Assembly (NCBI RefSeq): GCF_040267705.1
Contig: NZ_CP158374.1
Location: forward strand, 930,001 to 994,000
Source of the DNA: Agromyces sp. G08B096
GTDB lineage: Bacteria > Actinomycetota > Actinomycetes > Actinomycetales > Microbacteriaceae
Length of the DNA stretch: 64,000 nt
Reading direction: 5' to 3'
In this document: positions 45,447 through 53,589 of the stretch, in pieces
How the letters are laid out: each line of letters opens with the position of its first letter
Position numbering within the stretch: position 1 is the first letter of the stretch
Made by a program: the position numbers and the translations under genes
Notes under the pieces: generated by a model
What the model was told of the DNA's origin: nothing
The model's database searches: none
The model's input: the letters and a program-made list of their open reading frames with translations, nothing else

Positions 45447-47341
45447 CGCAGTTGCACCGCGGCCCCGGGTGCGAGCCATCCGCGGCCGCTGACGACGGCG
45501 CCTGCCTGCCCGGCACGTCCGTTGCCGCCGCGCAGCTCGACCTGGTCGATGACGACGCCGTTGACGAGCACCTCGACCTGGGAGTCGGCGAGGCCGGCGA
45601 ACTCGCCCTGCACCACCCGCCCGCCGCCGCGGGAGGTGATGGAGAGTCCGGGCGTGACGAGGGGATCGCTCGCGGCCGCGGCGGGGCCGGAGGCGTTGCC
45701 CGCAGGATCGACCTGGGTCGCGATGACGTCAACCGCCCCGGCCGGCAGGCCGTCGAACGCGGCCTGCCAGGCACCGGCGCCGTCGGCGACGACGGTCGCC
45801 GCCCGGCCCGCGGCCGTCACGGTCACGGCGGCGCCGGGTTCGGCGACGCCGGCGACGATGGGGAACACCCGGCCGCCGGCCGTGTCGACGCGGGAGATGA
45901 CGGGCGGGTCCGCGTGGGTGTCGGCCGGAGGTGGTGGCGGCGAGGGCGGGGGTGTGCTGCCGCCCGATGCGCCGCTCGTGCCGCCGGCCGCCCCCGTCGA
46001 GGCATTCGGGCCGTCGCCGGCGGCCGCGGCATCCGGCGTCTCGGCATCCCCGCCTCGCCCGGGGTCCGTCGGCCCGGCGATCGGGGCCGGGCCGGTGTCG
46101 CGGGGTGCGCCGGGGTCCGCGGATCGCCCGGCGCCCGGGTTCGCATCGTCGGTGTCGGCGGACGGCGGCGCGGCCACGGCGGTCGGCGACTCCGCGACGA
46201 GCTCGGCGGTGCCGCCGCTGACGGGAAGGATCGCGCCGGCCGTGATGGCCGCCGCGACCAGGAGTGAGCCGATGCCGCTCGCGGCCGCGATCCCGCCGAT
46301 GCCCGCGGCCGCCGTGCCCCCGGCGACGCCGGCACCCGCGGCGCCCGCGGCGATCCCGGCGGCGCCGCCCGCTGCGCCCGCTCCGGCACCGGCCGCGGTC
46401 CCGGCCGCGCCCGTGGCCGCCGTCGCGCTCGTGGCACTCGCCGAGGCGACGCCGGTCGCGGTGCCGGCCGCAGCGCCCGAGGTGCCGGCGCCGGTCGTCG
46501 CGCTGCCGGCCGCGAGGGCGACCGCGCCTCCGGCCGCGCCGACCGCGAGGTCCGCGCCCGGCGCACCCTGCTGCAACCAGGCGGTGTAGGTGCTCGCGCC
46601 GGTCACGCCTGCCGCGAGCGGCAGGAGCACGAGCGCCAGGCGCGCGCCCACGTCGCGCGCCTCGGCAGCGACGATGGTGCATTTGGCGCAACGATCGAGG
46701 TGGGCGTCGACCTTGCCCGTGTCGCGTGCGCCGAGACGACCTCGCGTATAGGCGCCCAGACGGTCGATCGTCCACCGGCACTCCGGATCGTCGGCGGTTC
46801 GGAGGTGCGCGGTGATCCAGGCCTGACGGAGGCCCTCGCGTGCGCGGTATGCGAGGGCGGCGGTGCTGTTGGCGCTCATGCCCACGAGCGGGGCGATCTC
46901 GGCGGGGCTCATCTGCTCGACCTCGCTGTACCAGAGCACCTCCTGCCAGCGGGTCGGCAGCGATCGGAACGCCTGCGCCGTGAGGCTGCGATCGAGTGCG
47001 TCGAGCGAAGCGGCCTCCGAGCTCGACGGGTCCTCGAAGGACTCGAGGGTCTCCAGGGTGGTCTCGTGACGTGCCCGCCCCCATCCGGCGGCCGTATGGC
47101 GGATGGTCGTGAACAGGTACGGCCGGAATGCGCCGGTCGGTCCGCCGCCCTTCCGGATCGCGTCGAAGATGCGCGTGAACGACTCGGCGACGAGGTCGTC
47201 GGCGTCGAGCGTGCTGAACGAGCGTGCCACCGTGCGGCCGGCGGACGAATGCCGTCGCCAGAGCTCCGCGAAGGCGTCGTCGTCGCCGTGCCGGGCTCGT
47301 TCCACCAGCGCCGAATCGGCGATCGCCTGGTCGTTCGGCAT
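45401..47341 (-). CDS. Membrane-tethered ECF sigma factor fused to zinc-finger anti-sigma and Ig-like domains
   Basis: The 646-residue protein has sigma region 2 at ~10-90 and region 4 at ~118-172. An anti-sigma zinc-finger-like segment follows (Cys188, then His214-x3-Cys218-x2-Cys221). A first membrane helix is at ~234-256, a Gly/Ala-rich low-complexity stretch at ~258-356 and a second helix at ~357-377. Then come a Pro/Gly/Asp-rich linker (~385-480), an Ig-like (Big-type) domain (~480-560) and a C-terminal beta-rich part. The layout implies a one-protein signalling device reading the cell surface. ATG 47341 has GGGAGG in front. An AT-rich dyad lies 37 bases upstream. Confidence 0.88.
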   Translation of the reverse strand: MPNDQAIADSALVERARHGDDDAFAELWRRHSSAGRTVARSFSTLDADDLVAESFTRIFDAIRKGGGPTGAFRPYLFTTIRHTAAGWGRARHETTLETLESFEDPSSSEAASLDALDRSLTAQAFRSLPTRWQEVLWYSEVEQMSPAEIAPLVGMSANSTAALAYRAREGLRQAWITAHLRTADDPECRWTIDRLGAYTRGRLGARDTGKVDAHLDRCAKCTIVAAEARDVGARLALVLLPLAAGVTGASTYTAWLQQGAPGADLAVGAAGGAVALAAGSATTGAGTSGAAAGTATGVASASATSATAATGAAGTAAGAGAGAAGGAAGIAAGAAGAGVAGGTAAAGIGGIAAASGIGSLLVAAAITAGAILPVSGGTAELVAESPTAVAAPPSADTDDANPGAGRSADPGAPRDTGPAPIAGPTDPGRGGDAETPDAAAAGDGPNASTGAAGGTSGASGGSTPPPSPPPPPADTHADPPVISRVDTAGGRVFPIVAGVAEPGAAVTVTAAGRAATVVADGAGAWQAAFDGLPAGAVDVIATQVDPAGNASGPAAAASDPLVTPGLSITSRGGGRVVQGEFAGLADSQVEVLVNGVVIDQVELRGGNGRAGQAGAVVSGRGWLAPGAAVQLRYVVDGRVGVLVPAG

Positions 47342-47377
47342 GCCCGCACCTCCCTCGGGTCGCGGCCGGGTGCGCAT

Positions 47378-47400
47378 ATTCCATCAGAAATCTGAGGAAT
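47378..47400. promoter_or_regulatory. 23-bp dyad upstream of the sigma-factor gene
   Basis: Arms ATTCC(A)TCAGA and TCTGAGGAAT are complementary apart from one bulged base, around a 2-base centre. It is an AT-rich island 37 bases before the sigma-factor start, consistent with a regulator site or a self-recognised promoter region. Confidence 0.55.
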
Positions 47401-47606
47401 CCGCGTCATGATCCGGGTCGGATGGCCTCTCTCAGGGTGAGGACCTCCACCCCGGCGACCCGAACCGGACGTGGAGCGCCGGGTCGTCCCGGCGGCCGGT
47501 CGCCGAGTTGGGGGGCGATGCGCACCGGATCCGGCCGGGTCGCGAGCGAGGTGGGGAACACCGCTCGAGGCCCGGCCGCCTCACTCATCCGGCCGTCGTC
47601 GGCTCG

Positions 47607-48767
47607 TCAGACCAGGCGGCTCCCGGCACCCCAGACGGCCTCGACGCGGAGCTCGTCGGAGAGCAGCACGGCGTCGGCGGCGAAGCCGCGGTCGAGCCGG
47701 CCGAGGTCGTGCGCGCGGCCGATCGCGGCGGCCGGCGTCACGGTGAGGGCGCCCACGGCCTCCTCGAAGGGGATGCCGCACTCGACGACCGCCCGGCGCA
47801 GCGCGTCGTCCTGGGTGAGCGTGGAGCCCGCGATCGACCCGGTCTCGCGGAGGCGCGCGACGCCGTCGGCGACGACGACGCCGAGGGAGCCGAGCACGTA
47901 GTCGCCGTCGGCCGCGCCCGTGGCCGCCATCGCGTCGGTGATGAGAGCGACCCGGCCCGGGGCGCCCCGGAAGGCCAGTCGCACGACGTCGGGGTGCACG
48001 TGGACGCCGTCGTTCACGATCTCGAGGGTGACGTGATCGGCGTGCATGGCGGCCACGACCGGGCCGGGCGCGCGATGGTGGATGCCGCGCATGCCGTTGA
48101 ACGCGTGGGTGAGCACGCTCGCGCCCGCCTCGAACGCGGCGAGTGCGGTGTCGTAGTCGGCGCTCGTATGGCCGACCGCGACGACGACGCCGGCGTCGGC
48201 GAAGCGGCGGATCGCGTGGGCGGCACCCGCGTGCTCGGGTGCGATGGTGATCTGGCGGAGCGTGCCGGCTGCCGCATCCAGGAGCACGTCGATCGCCGCG
48301 TCGTCGGCGGTGCGGAGCGCGCCGGGGTCGTGGGCGCCGCGGAAGTCGTGATCGAGGAAGGGGCCCTCGAGGTGGGCGCCGAGCACGCGAGGGTCGCGCG
48401 CGGCGACGCGGGCGACCGATGCCAGGCTCTGCGCGAGCGACTCGATCGGGGCCGACACCAGCGAGCAGACCAGCCGTGTGGTGCCGTGCGCGGTGTGCAC
48501 CGAGAGCATCGTCTCGATGGCGGCCTCACCGTCTTCGACCGAGGCGCCGCCGGCTCCGTGCGAGTGCAGGTCGATGAAGCCGGGGACGAGCCAGCGCCCC
48601 GCGGCATCCGTCACGGCGGCGTCGGCCGGCAGGCCCTCGCGCCAGTCGTCGCCGATGCCGCGCCCGCCGACGAGGTCGCCGTCGAAGCGCACCCACGAGT
48701 CGGGCACGGTGTCGCCCCCGGAGAGGAGGCGGGCGGAGTGGATGACGGTGACGGGGGCGGTGCTCAC
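47607..48767 (-). CDS. nagA: N-acetylglucosamine-6-phosphate (or N-acetylgalactosamine-6-phosphate) deacetylase
   Basis: The 386-residue amidohydrolase has the metal motif FIDLHSHGAGG, the metal-ligand glutamate segment GAHLEGPFLDHDFRGAH, the HxN/H region MRGIHHRAPG and LITDAMAATGAADG with the catalytic Asp. It removes acetate from the 6-phosphate of GlcNAc or GalNAc. GTG 48767 overlaps the stop of the DeoR gene. It is the last gene of the six-gene minus operon. The 265 bases between its end and the sigma gene hold no supported gene. Confidence 0.93.
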   Translation of the reverse strand: MSTAPVTVIHSARLLSGGDTVPDSWVRFDGDLVGGRGIGDDWREGLPADAAVTDAAGRWLVPGFIDLHSHGAGGASVEDGEAAIETMLSVHTAHGTTRLVCSLVSAPIESLAQSLASVARVAARDPRVLGAHLEGPFLDHDFRGAHDPGALRTADDAAIDVLLDAAAGTLRQITIAPEHAGAAHAIRRFADAGVVVAVGHTSADYDTALAAFEAGASVLTHAFNGMRGIHHRAPGPVVAAMHADHVTLEIVNDGVHVHPDVVRLAFRGAPGRVALITDAMAATGAADGDYVLGSLGVVVADGVARLRETGSIAGSTLTQDDALRRAVVECGIPFEEAVGALTVTPAAAIGRAHDLGRLDRGFAADAVLLSDELRVEAVWGAGSRLV

Positions 48768-49552
48768 GAGGCAACGATAACGTCGTACCCCGCGTCGATC
48801 AGCCGCGTGCGCTGCTCCTCCGCGACCTCGTCATCGGTGATCACCGTCTGGAACAGCCGCGGACCCCCGATGGAGGCGAAGGCCCGCTTGTCGAGCTTGC
48901 TGGAATCGACCACGAGCACCGCGTGCGCCGCGCGGCTCGCCATCAGCGCGTTCACGGCCGCCTCGCGCTCGTCGTGCGAGGTCGGCCCGAAGACCGGGTC
49001 GATGCCGTTCGCGCCGATGAACGCGAAGTCGAGGCTCACGTTGCCGAGGACCCCGTCGGTGTACGAGCCCACGAGCTCGTAGGAGCGGGCGTGGACGACG
49101 CCGCCGGTGACGACGGTCTTGATCTGCGGCCGCATCGCGAGCTGCATCGCGATGTTGATCGCATTGGTCACGACGGTGAGCCCCGGGTCGGGCGCAGGGT
49201 CCATGATGTCCGCGCGCGACATGAGCGCGTCGGCGATCGCGGTCGCGGTCGTGCCGCCGCACAGGCCGATGACCGCGCCGCGCGGCACGAGCTCGCTCGC
49301 GGCACGGGCGATCGCGGCCTTCGCGTCGGGGTTCTGCTGGTGCTTGTACCGGATGGGCAGGTCGTAGGCGACCGAGTGGGCGACCGCGCCGCCCCGAGTC
49401 CTCGTGAGCAGCTGCTGGCGGGCGAGGGCGTCGAGGTCCCGGCGCGCGGTGGCCGGAGACACCCCGAGACGCTCGACGATCTGGTCGACCTCGATCTGGC
49501 CGTCCTCGGCGAGGAGATCCAGCACCGAGCTCAGGCGTTCGGCACGATTCAT
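48764..49552 (-). CDS. DeoR-family transcriptional regulator
   Basis: The 262-residue regulator has an N-terminal helix-turn-helix (QIEVDQIVERLGVSPATARR, ~residues 18-37) and a C-terminal sugar-phosphate sensor domain with GLCGGTTATAIADAL. DeoR proteins of this type (AgaR, GatR, FruR) repress sugar operons and are released by a phosphorylated intermediate. Its gene lies inside the operon, overlapping its neighbours at both ends, so it should be autoregulated. Candidate sites are the GATCAT palindromes between 53.3 and 53.5 kb. Confidence 0.92.
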   Translation of the reverse strand: MNRAERLSSVLDLLAEDGQIEVDQIVERLGVSPATARRDLDALARQQLLTRTRGGAVAHSVAYDLPIRYKHQQNPDAKAAIARAASELVPRGAVIGLCGGTTATAIADALMSRADIMDPAPDPGLTVVTNAINIAMQLAMRPQIKTVVTGGVVHARSYELVGSYTDGVLGNVSLDFAFIGANGIDPVFGPTSHDEREAAVNALMASRAAHAVLVVDSSKLDKRAFASIGGPRLFQTVITDDEVAEEQRTRLIDAGYDVIVAS

Positions 49553-50397
49553 CCGTCGGATCCTTTCAGCGCGAACAGCTCCAGCAGGCGAGCCGCCTCG
49601 ACGGCGATGGCCTCCCGGCCCGCGGCGAGGTACTTCCTCGAGTCCACAAGGGCCGGGTCCGCGGCGAGCGCATCGCGGACGGCGCCGGTGAACGAACGAT
49701 TGAGGTGCGTGGACACGTTCACCTTCACGAGCCCCGATCGGATACCGGCGACGAGGAGGTCGTCGGAGACCCCCGAGGAGCCGTGCAGCACGAGCGGCAC
49801 GGGTACCGCCTCGCGGAGCCGCTCGATGAGCTCGAGGTCGATGAGCGCCGTGCGCTCCGTCATGGCGTGCGACGAGCCGACGGCGACGGCGAGGGCGTCG
49901 ACGCCGGTGTCGGCGACGAAGGCCGCCGCCTCGGCGGGGTCGGTGCGGACCCCCGGCGCGTGCGCGCCGTCCTTGCCGCCGATCTCGCCGAGTTCGGCCT
50001 CCACGGCCACGTCCGCCGCGTGGGCGGCCTCGACCACCCGGCGGGTGACGGCGACGTTGTCCGCGAAGGGCAGTTTCGCGCCGTCGTACATCACCGAGCC
50101 GAAACCGAGCCCGATGGCCCGCAGGGCGAGCTCGGGGTCTTCCGCGTGGTCGAGGTGCACGGCGATGCGCGCGCGCGAACCGTCGGCGACGGCGAGCGTG
50201 GCCGCCGCGATCGGTTCGAGGCCGCCGTGGTAGCGCACGCAGTTCTCCGAGATCTGCAGGATGACGGGCAGGTCCGCCCGCTCCGCCGCGGTGGCGAGCG
50301 CCTCGGCGGTCTCGAGGTGGAGGACGTTGAACGCTCCGACGGCCCGGCCGGCGGCGGCGGCCTCGGCGAGCAGGTCTGCGGTGCGGGTGAGGGTCAT
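49549..50397 (-). CDS. Class II ketose-bisphosphate aldolase (GatY/KbaY-like)
   Basis: The 282-residue Zn-dependent aldolase has the metal motif AVHLDHAEDPELA. Further metal and phosphate-binding segments are VLHGSSGVSDD and VNVSTHLNRSF. The length and neighbours (tagatose/fructose kinase, SIS protein, NagA, DeoR) fit tagatose-1,6-bisphosphate aldolase, which yields DHAP and glyceraldehyde-3-phosphate. Fructose-1,6-bisphosphate activity cannot be excluded from sequence. ATG 50397 overlaps the stop of the kinase gene. Confidence 0.9.
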   Translation of the reverse strand: MTLTRTADLLAEAAAAGRAVGAFNVLHLETAEALATAAERADLPVILQISENCVRYHGGLEPIAAATLAVADGSRARIAVHLDHAEDPELALRAIGLGFGSVMYDGAKLPFADNVAVTRRVVEAAHAADVAVEAELGEIGGKDGAHAPGVRTDPAEAAAFVADTGVDALAVAVGSSHAMTERTALIDLELIERLREAVPVPLVLHGSSGVSDDLLVAGIRSGLVKVNVSTHLNRSFTGAVRDALAADPALVDSRKYLAAGREAIAVEAARLLELFALKGSDG

Positions 50398-51377
50398 CGG
50401 ACGGGCTCCAGGATGATCTCGCGTTCCAGCGCGGCGTGGTCGGGGTGCAGGTCGCCCGCGAGGGGCATGAGGACGGCGGACGCCGACCACGCCGTGGCGC
50501 GCTGCGCCATCCGGGCGAGCGCGTCGGCGGCGAGCGCGTCGGGGTCGAGCACGTCGAGCGCGTCGGCGTCGAGCGCGTCGAGCTGCCCGAGCCGGGTCTC
50601 GGCGAGGGTCAGCGCGATGGCGGCGACGGCGGCGTCGCCCGCCCCGGTGGCGTTGCCGCGCAGCCGGCGTCCGAGCCGTGCGTGGATGCCGCCGTCGCGG
50701 CCGATCGCGAGGAGCCCGTCGGCGCCGAGCGAGGCCACGACGACGCCGGCGCCGAGCTCGAGCAGACGCCGGGCGCCCGTGAGCGGGTCGGTCTCGCCGG
50801 TGGCCTCGGCGAGCTCGTCCCGGTTGGGCTTCACGACCGAGGCGCCGGCGCGGGCGGCGGCGAGCAGCGCGTCGCGCGGGACGTCGGCGACCACCGGCCT
50901 TCCGGCGGCGCGGAGGCGGGCGATGAGGTCGCCCACCGACTCGGGCGACAGGCCGGGCGGCAGACTCCCGGAGACGGCGACCGCCGCAGCGGCGCGGCCG
51001 AGCCGTTCGGCCTCGGCGAGGAGCGCGCCGGCCTCGGCCGCCAGGAGCGGTGCGCCGAGCTCGTTCAGCACGGTCGCCTCGCCGGCCGCGTCGTCGACGA
51101 TCGCGACGCTTCTCCGGGTCGTGCCCCGCATGGGGACGAGGCGATGCGGGATGCCGCTGCGCCCGAGCTCCTCGGTGAGCTCGGCGCCTGCGGCGCCGCC
51201 GCCGGTGGTGAGGGCGAGCACGTCGACGCCCTGTCCGTGGAGCACACGCGCCACGTTCAGTCCCTTGCCGCCCGCCCGGGCCGCGCCCGTCGCCACGCGG
51301 TGGGTCTCGCCGGGGCGCAGCTCGTCGGCGTGCCAGGTGAGGTCGAGCGCGGGGTTCGGGGTGACGGTGAGGATCAC
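50394..51377 (-). CDS. PfkB-family hexose-phosphate kinase (tagatose-6-P or fructose-1-P type)
   Basis: The 327-residue kinase starts with LTVTPNPALDLTWHAD, typical of the 1-phosphofructokinase/tagatose-6-phosphate kinase branch. It has the PfkB signatures GGKGLNVARVL near residue 35 and NATGAGDAAVAA near the C-terminus, the latter with the catalytic Asp. Placed beside a tagatose-type aldolase and a SIS protein, it probably makes tagatose-1,6-bisphosphate. GTG 51377 overlaps the ROK kinase stop. Confidence 0.9.
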   Translation of the reverse strand: MILTVTPNPALDLTWHADELRPGETHRVATGAARAGGKGLNVARVLHGQGVDVLALTTGGGAAGAELTEELGRSGIPHRLVPMRGTTRRSVAIVDDAAGEATVLNELGAPLLAAEAGALLAEAERLGRAAAAVAVSGSLPPGLSPESVGDLIARLRAAGRPVVADVPRDALLAAARAGASVVKPNRDELAEATGETDPLTGARRLLELGAGVVVASLGADGLLAIGRDGGIHARLGRRLRGNATGAGDAAVAAIALTLAETRLGQLDALDADALDVLDPDALAADALARMAQRATAWSASAVLMPLAGDLHPDHAALEREIILEPVR

Positions 51378-52363
51378 GGCGCAGACCCCTCGGGCGAGCC
51401 GATGCGGCCGGCGAGGTCGCGGGCGGCGAGCGCCGTGCCGAGCACGCCGGCGTCGTCGCCGAGGGCGGCCTTCACGAGCTGCGGGCGGCGATGGAAGGAG
51501 AGCAGTCTGTCGAGCCGGGCGGCCAGGGGGTCGAACAGCGCCGGCCCAGCTTCGGCGAGCCCGCCGCCGAGCACGATGACCTCGGGTGCGAGGATCGCGA
51601 CCACGCGGGCCAGCTGCTCCGCGAGCGCCTCGACCGCCTGACCCCAGATCGTCGCGGCGAGCTCGTCGCCAGCTCGGGCGGCGTCGAGCACCTCGCGCGC
51701 GCCCGCGACCTCGCGACCCGACGCGGTGCGGTAGCGCCGCGCGATCGCCCCGGCGGACGCGATGGTCTCGAGGCATCCCACGGCGCCGCAGGGGCAGCGC
51801 TCACCCTGCGGATCGCTCAGCGCGTGGCCGAGCTCGCCCGCGTAGCCGCCTGCGGTGAGCGGCCGCCCGCCGACGATGGCGGCCGCGGCGATGCCCGTGC
51901 CGATGGCGAGCACGAGCACGTCGTCGTGGCCGCGCGCGGCGCCCAGTCGGTGCTCGGCCTCGCCGGCCGCCCGCACGTCGTGGCCGAAGGCGGTCGGCAG
52001 TCCGAGCGCGCGCTCCGCGAGGTCGCGGATGGGCGCGTCGCGCCAGCCCAGGTTGCTCGCGAACACGCCGACGCCCGCGTCGTCGTCGACCAGGCCCGGG
52101 ACGCTGAGCCCGGCCGTGACCGGCACGACCTCCGGGAACTCTGCACGGTACGCGGCGGCGAGCCGGGCGATGCCGGCCACCACGGATGCGGCGGGGTCGG
52201 CGGCCTCGAGCGGCGTGGGCGTGCGCCGGAGTCCGAGCACGCGGCCTGACGCGTCGACGAGGGCCGACTTGGTGTCGGTGCCGCCGACGTCGAACGCGAG
52301 CACGGCGGCGCCCCGGCCGAGCGGGGCTCCGGCCGGGGCGGTCACCTCGTCGCGTCGGGCCAT
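51374..52363 (-). CDS. ROK-family sugar kinase (probable aminosugar kinase of cluster B)
   Basis: The 329-residue protein has the nucleotide-binding start LAFDVGGTDTKSALVD and the ROK motif GGYAGELGHALSDP. The zinc motif is CPCGAVGCLE. There is no helix-turn-helix, so it is a kinase, not a regulator. In this operon it would phosphorylate the imported N-acetylhexosamine before NagA acts. ATG 52363 overlaps the upstream SIS stop by one base (TGATG). Confidence 0.9.
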   Translation of the reverse strand: MARRDEVTAPAGAPLGRGAAVLAFDVGGTDTKSALVDASGRVLGLRRTPTPLEAADPAASVVAGIARLAAAYRAEFPEVVPVTAGLSVPGLVDDDAGVGVFASNLGWRDAPIRDLAERALGLPTAFGHDVRAAGEAEHRLGAARGHDDVLVLAIGTGIAAAAIVGGRPLTAGGYAGELGHALSDPQGERCPCGAVGCLETIASAGAIARRYRTASGREVAGAREVLDAARAGDELAATIWGQAVEALAEQLARVVAILAPEVIVLGGGLAEAGPALFDPLAARLDRLLSFHRRPQLVKAALGDDAGVLGTALAARDLAGRIGSPEGSAP

Positions 52364-53262
52364 CAGGCGTCGAGGATGACGGAGCGGGTGAGGCTGCGGG
52401 GGCGGTCGGGGTCGAGCCCCTTCGCGACGGCACGCGCGAGCGCGACGCGCTGCGCGCGCACGAGCTCGGCCATCGGGTCGAGCGAGCCCGCCTCGAAGCG
52501 CGCACCGGTCGCGGCGACGTCGCCCGCGAGACCCTCGGGCGCCTCGCCGAACTGCCAGGTGACGCGGCCGGGTGCGGCGATGGCGAGCGGGCCGTGGCGG
52601 TACTCCATCGACGGGTACGCCTCCGTCCACGACTGCGAGGCCTCGCGCATCTTCAGCGCGGCCTCCTGGGCGAGGCCGTACGACCAGCCGGAGCCGAGGT
52701 AGGTGAACTGCTCGGCGTCGACGAGCTCGGGGGCGAGCTCCTCGCCGAGCGCCGTCCGGGCGTCGGCGACGGCCGCCGTGAGGTCTTCGCCGAGCGAGGC
52801 CCGGAACAGCGCGAGGGCGGTGGTCGCGAACCGGGTCTGCACGACGGACTCCTCGTCGGCGAACGGCAGCGTGACCGCCTCGTCGACCAGGCCGACGAGG
52901 GGGGACTCCGCGTCGCCGATGACGCCGATGGTGCGCGTCCGGCCGGCGAGCTGCTCGACGAGGCGCAGCACCTCGGAGGTCGTGCCCGAGCGCGTGAGCG
53001 CGACGACCGCGTCGTAGCCGCGGTCGAGGGGCGCCTCGGATGCCGCGAACGCGTCGGTCTCGCCGTGCCCCGACCGCTCGCGGAGCCAGGCGTAGGACTG
53101 GGCGATGAACCATGACGTGCCGCAGCCGACGACGGCGATGCGCGCGCCGCGGGCGGGCAGGAGCGCCTGGAGGTCGGTGAGGCCGGCGGCGCGCTCCCAG
53201 AGGTCGGGCTGGCTGGCGAGCTCGCGGGCCATGTGCGAGTCGGGCGCGGTCTGGTGGGTCAC
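52363..53262 (-). CDS. SIS-domain sugar isomerase/deaminase (AgaS-like)
   Basis: The 299-residue protein has two SIS folds like the isomerase half of GlmS. Recognisable pieces are VVGCGTSWFIAQSYAWL, ALTRSGTTSEVLRLVEQL and the C-terminal EYRHGPLAIA. In aga operons a protein of this type converts galactosamine-6-phosphate to tagatose-6-phosphate and ammonia. GTG 53262 is chosen because AGGAG lies upstream and the protein then begins 10 residues before a conserved MARELASQP segment. It is the first gene of the minus operon. Confidence 0.88.
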   Translation of the reverse strand: MTHQTAPDSHMARELASQPDLWERAAGLTDLQALLPARGARIAVVGCGTSWFIAQSYAWLRERSGHGETDAFAASEAPLDRGYDAVVALTRSGTTSEVLRLVEQLAGRTRTIGVIGDAESPLVGLVDEAVTLPFADEESVVQTRFATTALALFRASLGEDLTAAVADARTALGEELAPELVDAEQFTYLGSGWSYGLAQEAALKMREASQSWTEAYPSMEYRHGPLAIAAPGRVTWQFGEAPEGLAGDVAATGARFEAGSLDPMAELVRAQRVALARAVAKGLDPDRPRSLTRSVILDA

Positions 53263-53300
53263 GGTGGCGGCTCCTGCGGGATCGAGAATCGGTGACCACT

Positions 53301-53340
53301 CGATGATTGCAGATGATCGTTGGATGTGTCTATCGATCAT
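53301..53340. promoter_or_regulatory. Cluster of ATGAT/GATCAT boxes (probable DeoR sites)
   Basis: ATGATT (53302), ATGATCG (53313-53319) and its inverted partner CGATCAT (53334-53340) lie upstream of the SIS gene. They share the ATGATC core with the palindrome at 53459. Confidence 0.45.
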
Positions 53341-53416
53341 TCTCGCGCTCGCCAGTGCAGGCGCGGCGGAATGTCAGGACTCTGAACAAATTCTGATAAC
53401 GAATGCCGCGCGACAG

Positions 53417-53445
53417 TTGACGCGCCCGCACCGGCGGCATAGATT
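53417..53445 (+). promoter_or_regulatory. Promoter of the cluster B importer operon
   Basis: TTGACG (53417-53422) and TAGATT (53440-53445) are spaced by 17 bases. This is the best -35/-10 pair in the window. The start point would be near 53452, giving a ~138-base leader. Confidence 0.65.
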
Positions 53446-53458
53446 CCCTACCCGAGTG

Positions 53459-53474
53459 AATGATCATGATCATT
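53459..53474. promoter_or_regulatory. Perfect 16-bp palindrome AATGATCATGATCATT (probable repressor operator)
   Basis: It lies a few bases after the predicted start point of the importer operon, where a bound repressor would block transcription. It shares its core with the boxes at 53301-53340. Confidence 0.7.
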
Positions 53475-53589
53475 TCTCCCTTGAAACGTTCAGGAAACGT
53501 CATCGCAACGCGCTGACATCCGGAACATCGCACCGACGCGACCGCTCCACCCGCTTCGGTGCACCACCCACCAGAGTGAGGAATCAGCA

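Larger units (their letters stand above)
53263..53589. other. Divergent regulatory region between the catabolic and transport operons of cluster B
   Basis: This 327-base gap is much less GC-rich than its surroundings. It contains ATGATC-type boxes at about 53301-53340, a plus-strand promoter at 53417-53445, a perfect 16-bp palindrome at 53459-53474, and a LacI-operator-like TGAAACGTTCA at 53482-53492. The ribosome-binding site of the solute-binding protein (gtgagga) is at its end. No gene is supported within it. Confidence 0.75.

Noticed and set aside
47406..47588. 60-codon minus-strand ORF after nagA
   Set aside because: It has no ribosome-binding site, Pro/Arg/Ala-rich composition and no recognisable domain. 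Lack of evidence outweighs its position behind the operon.
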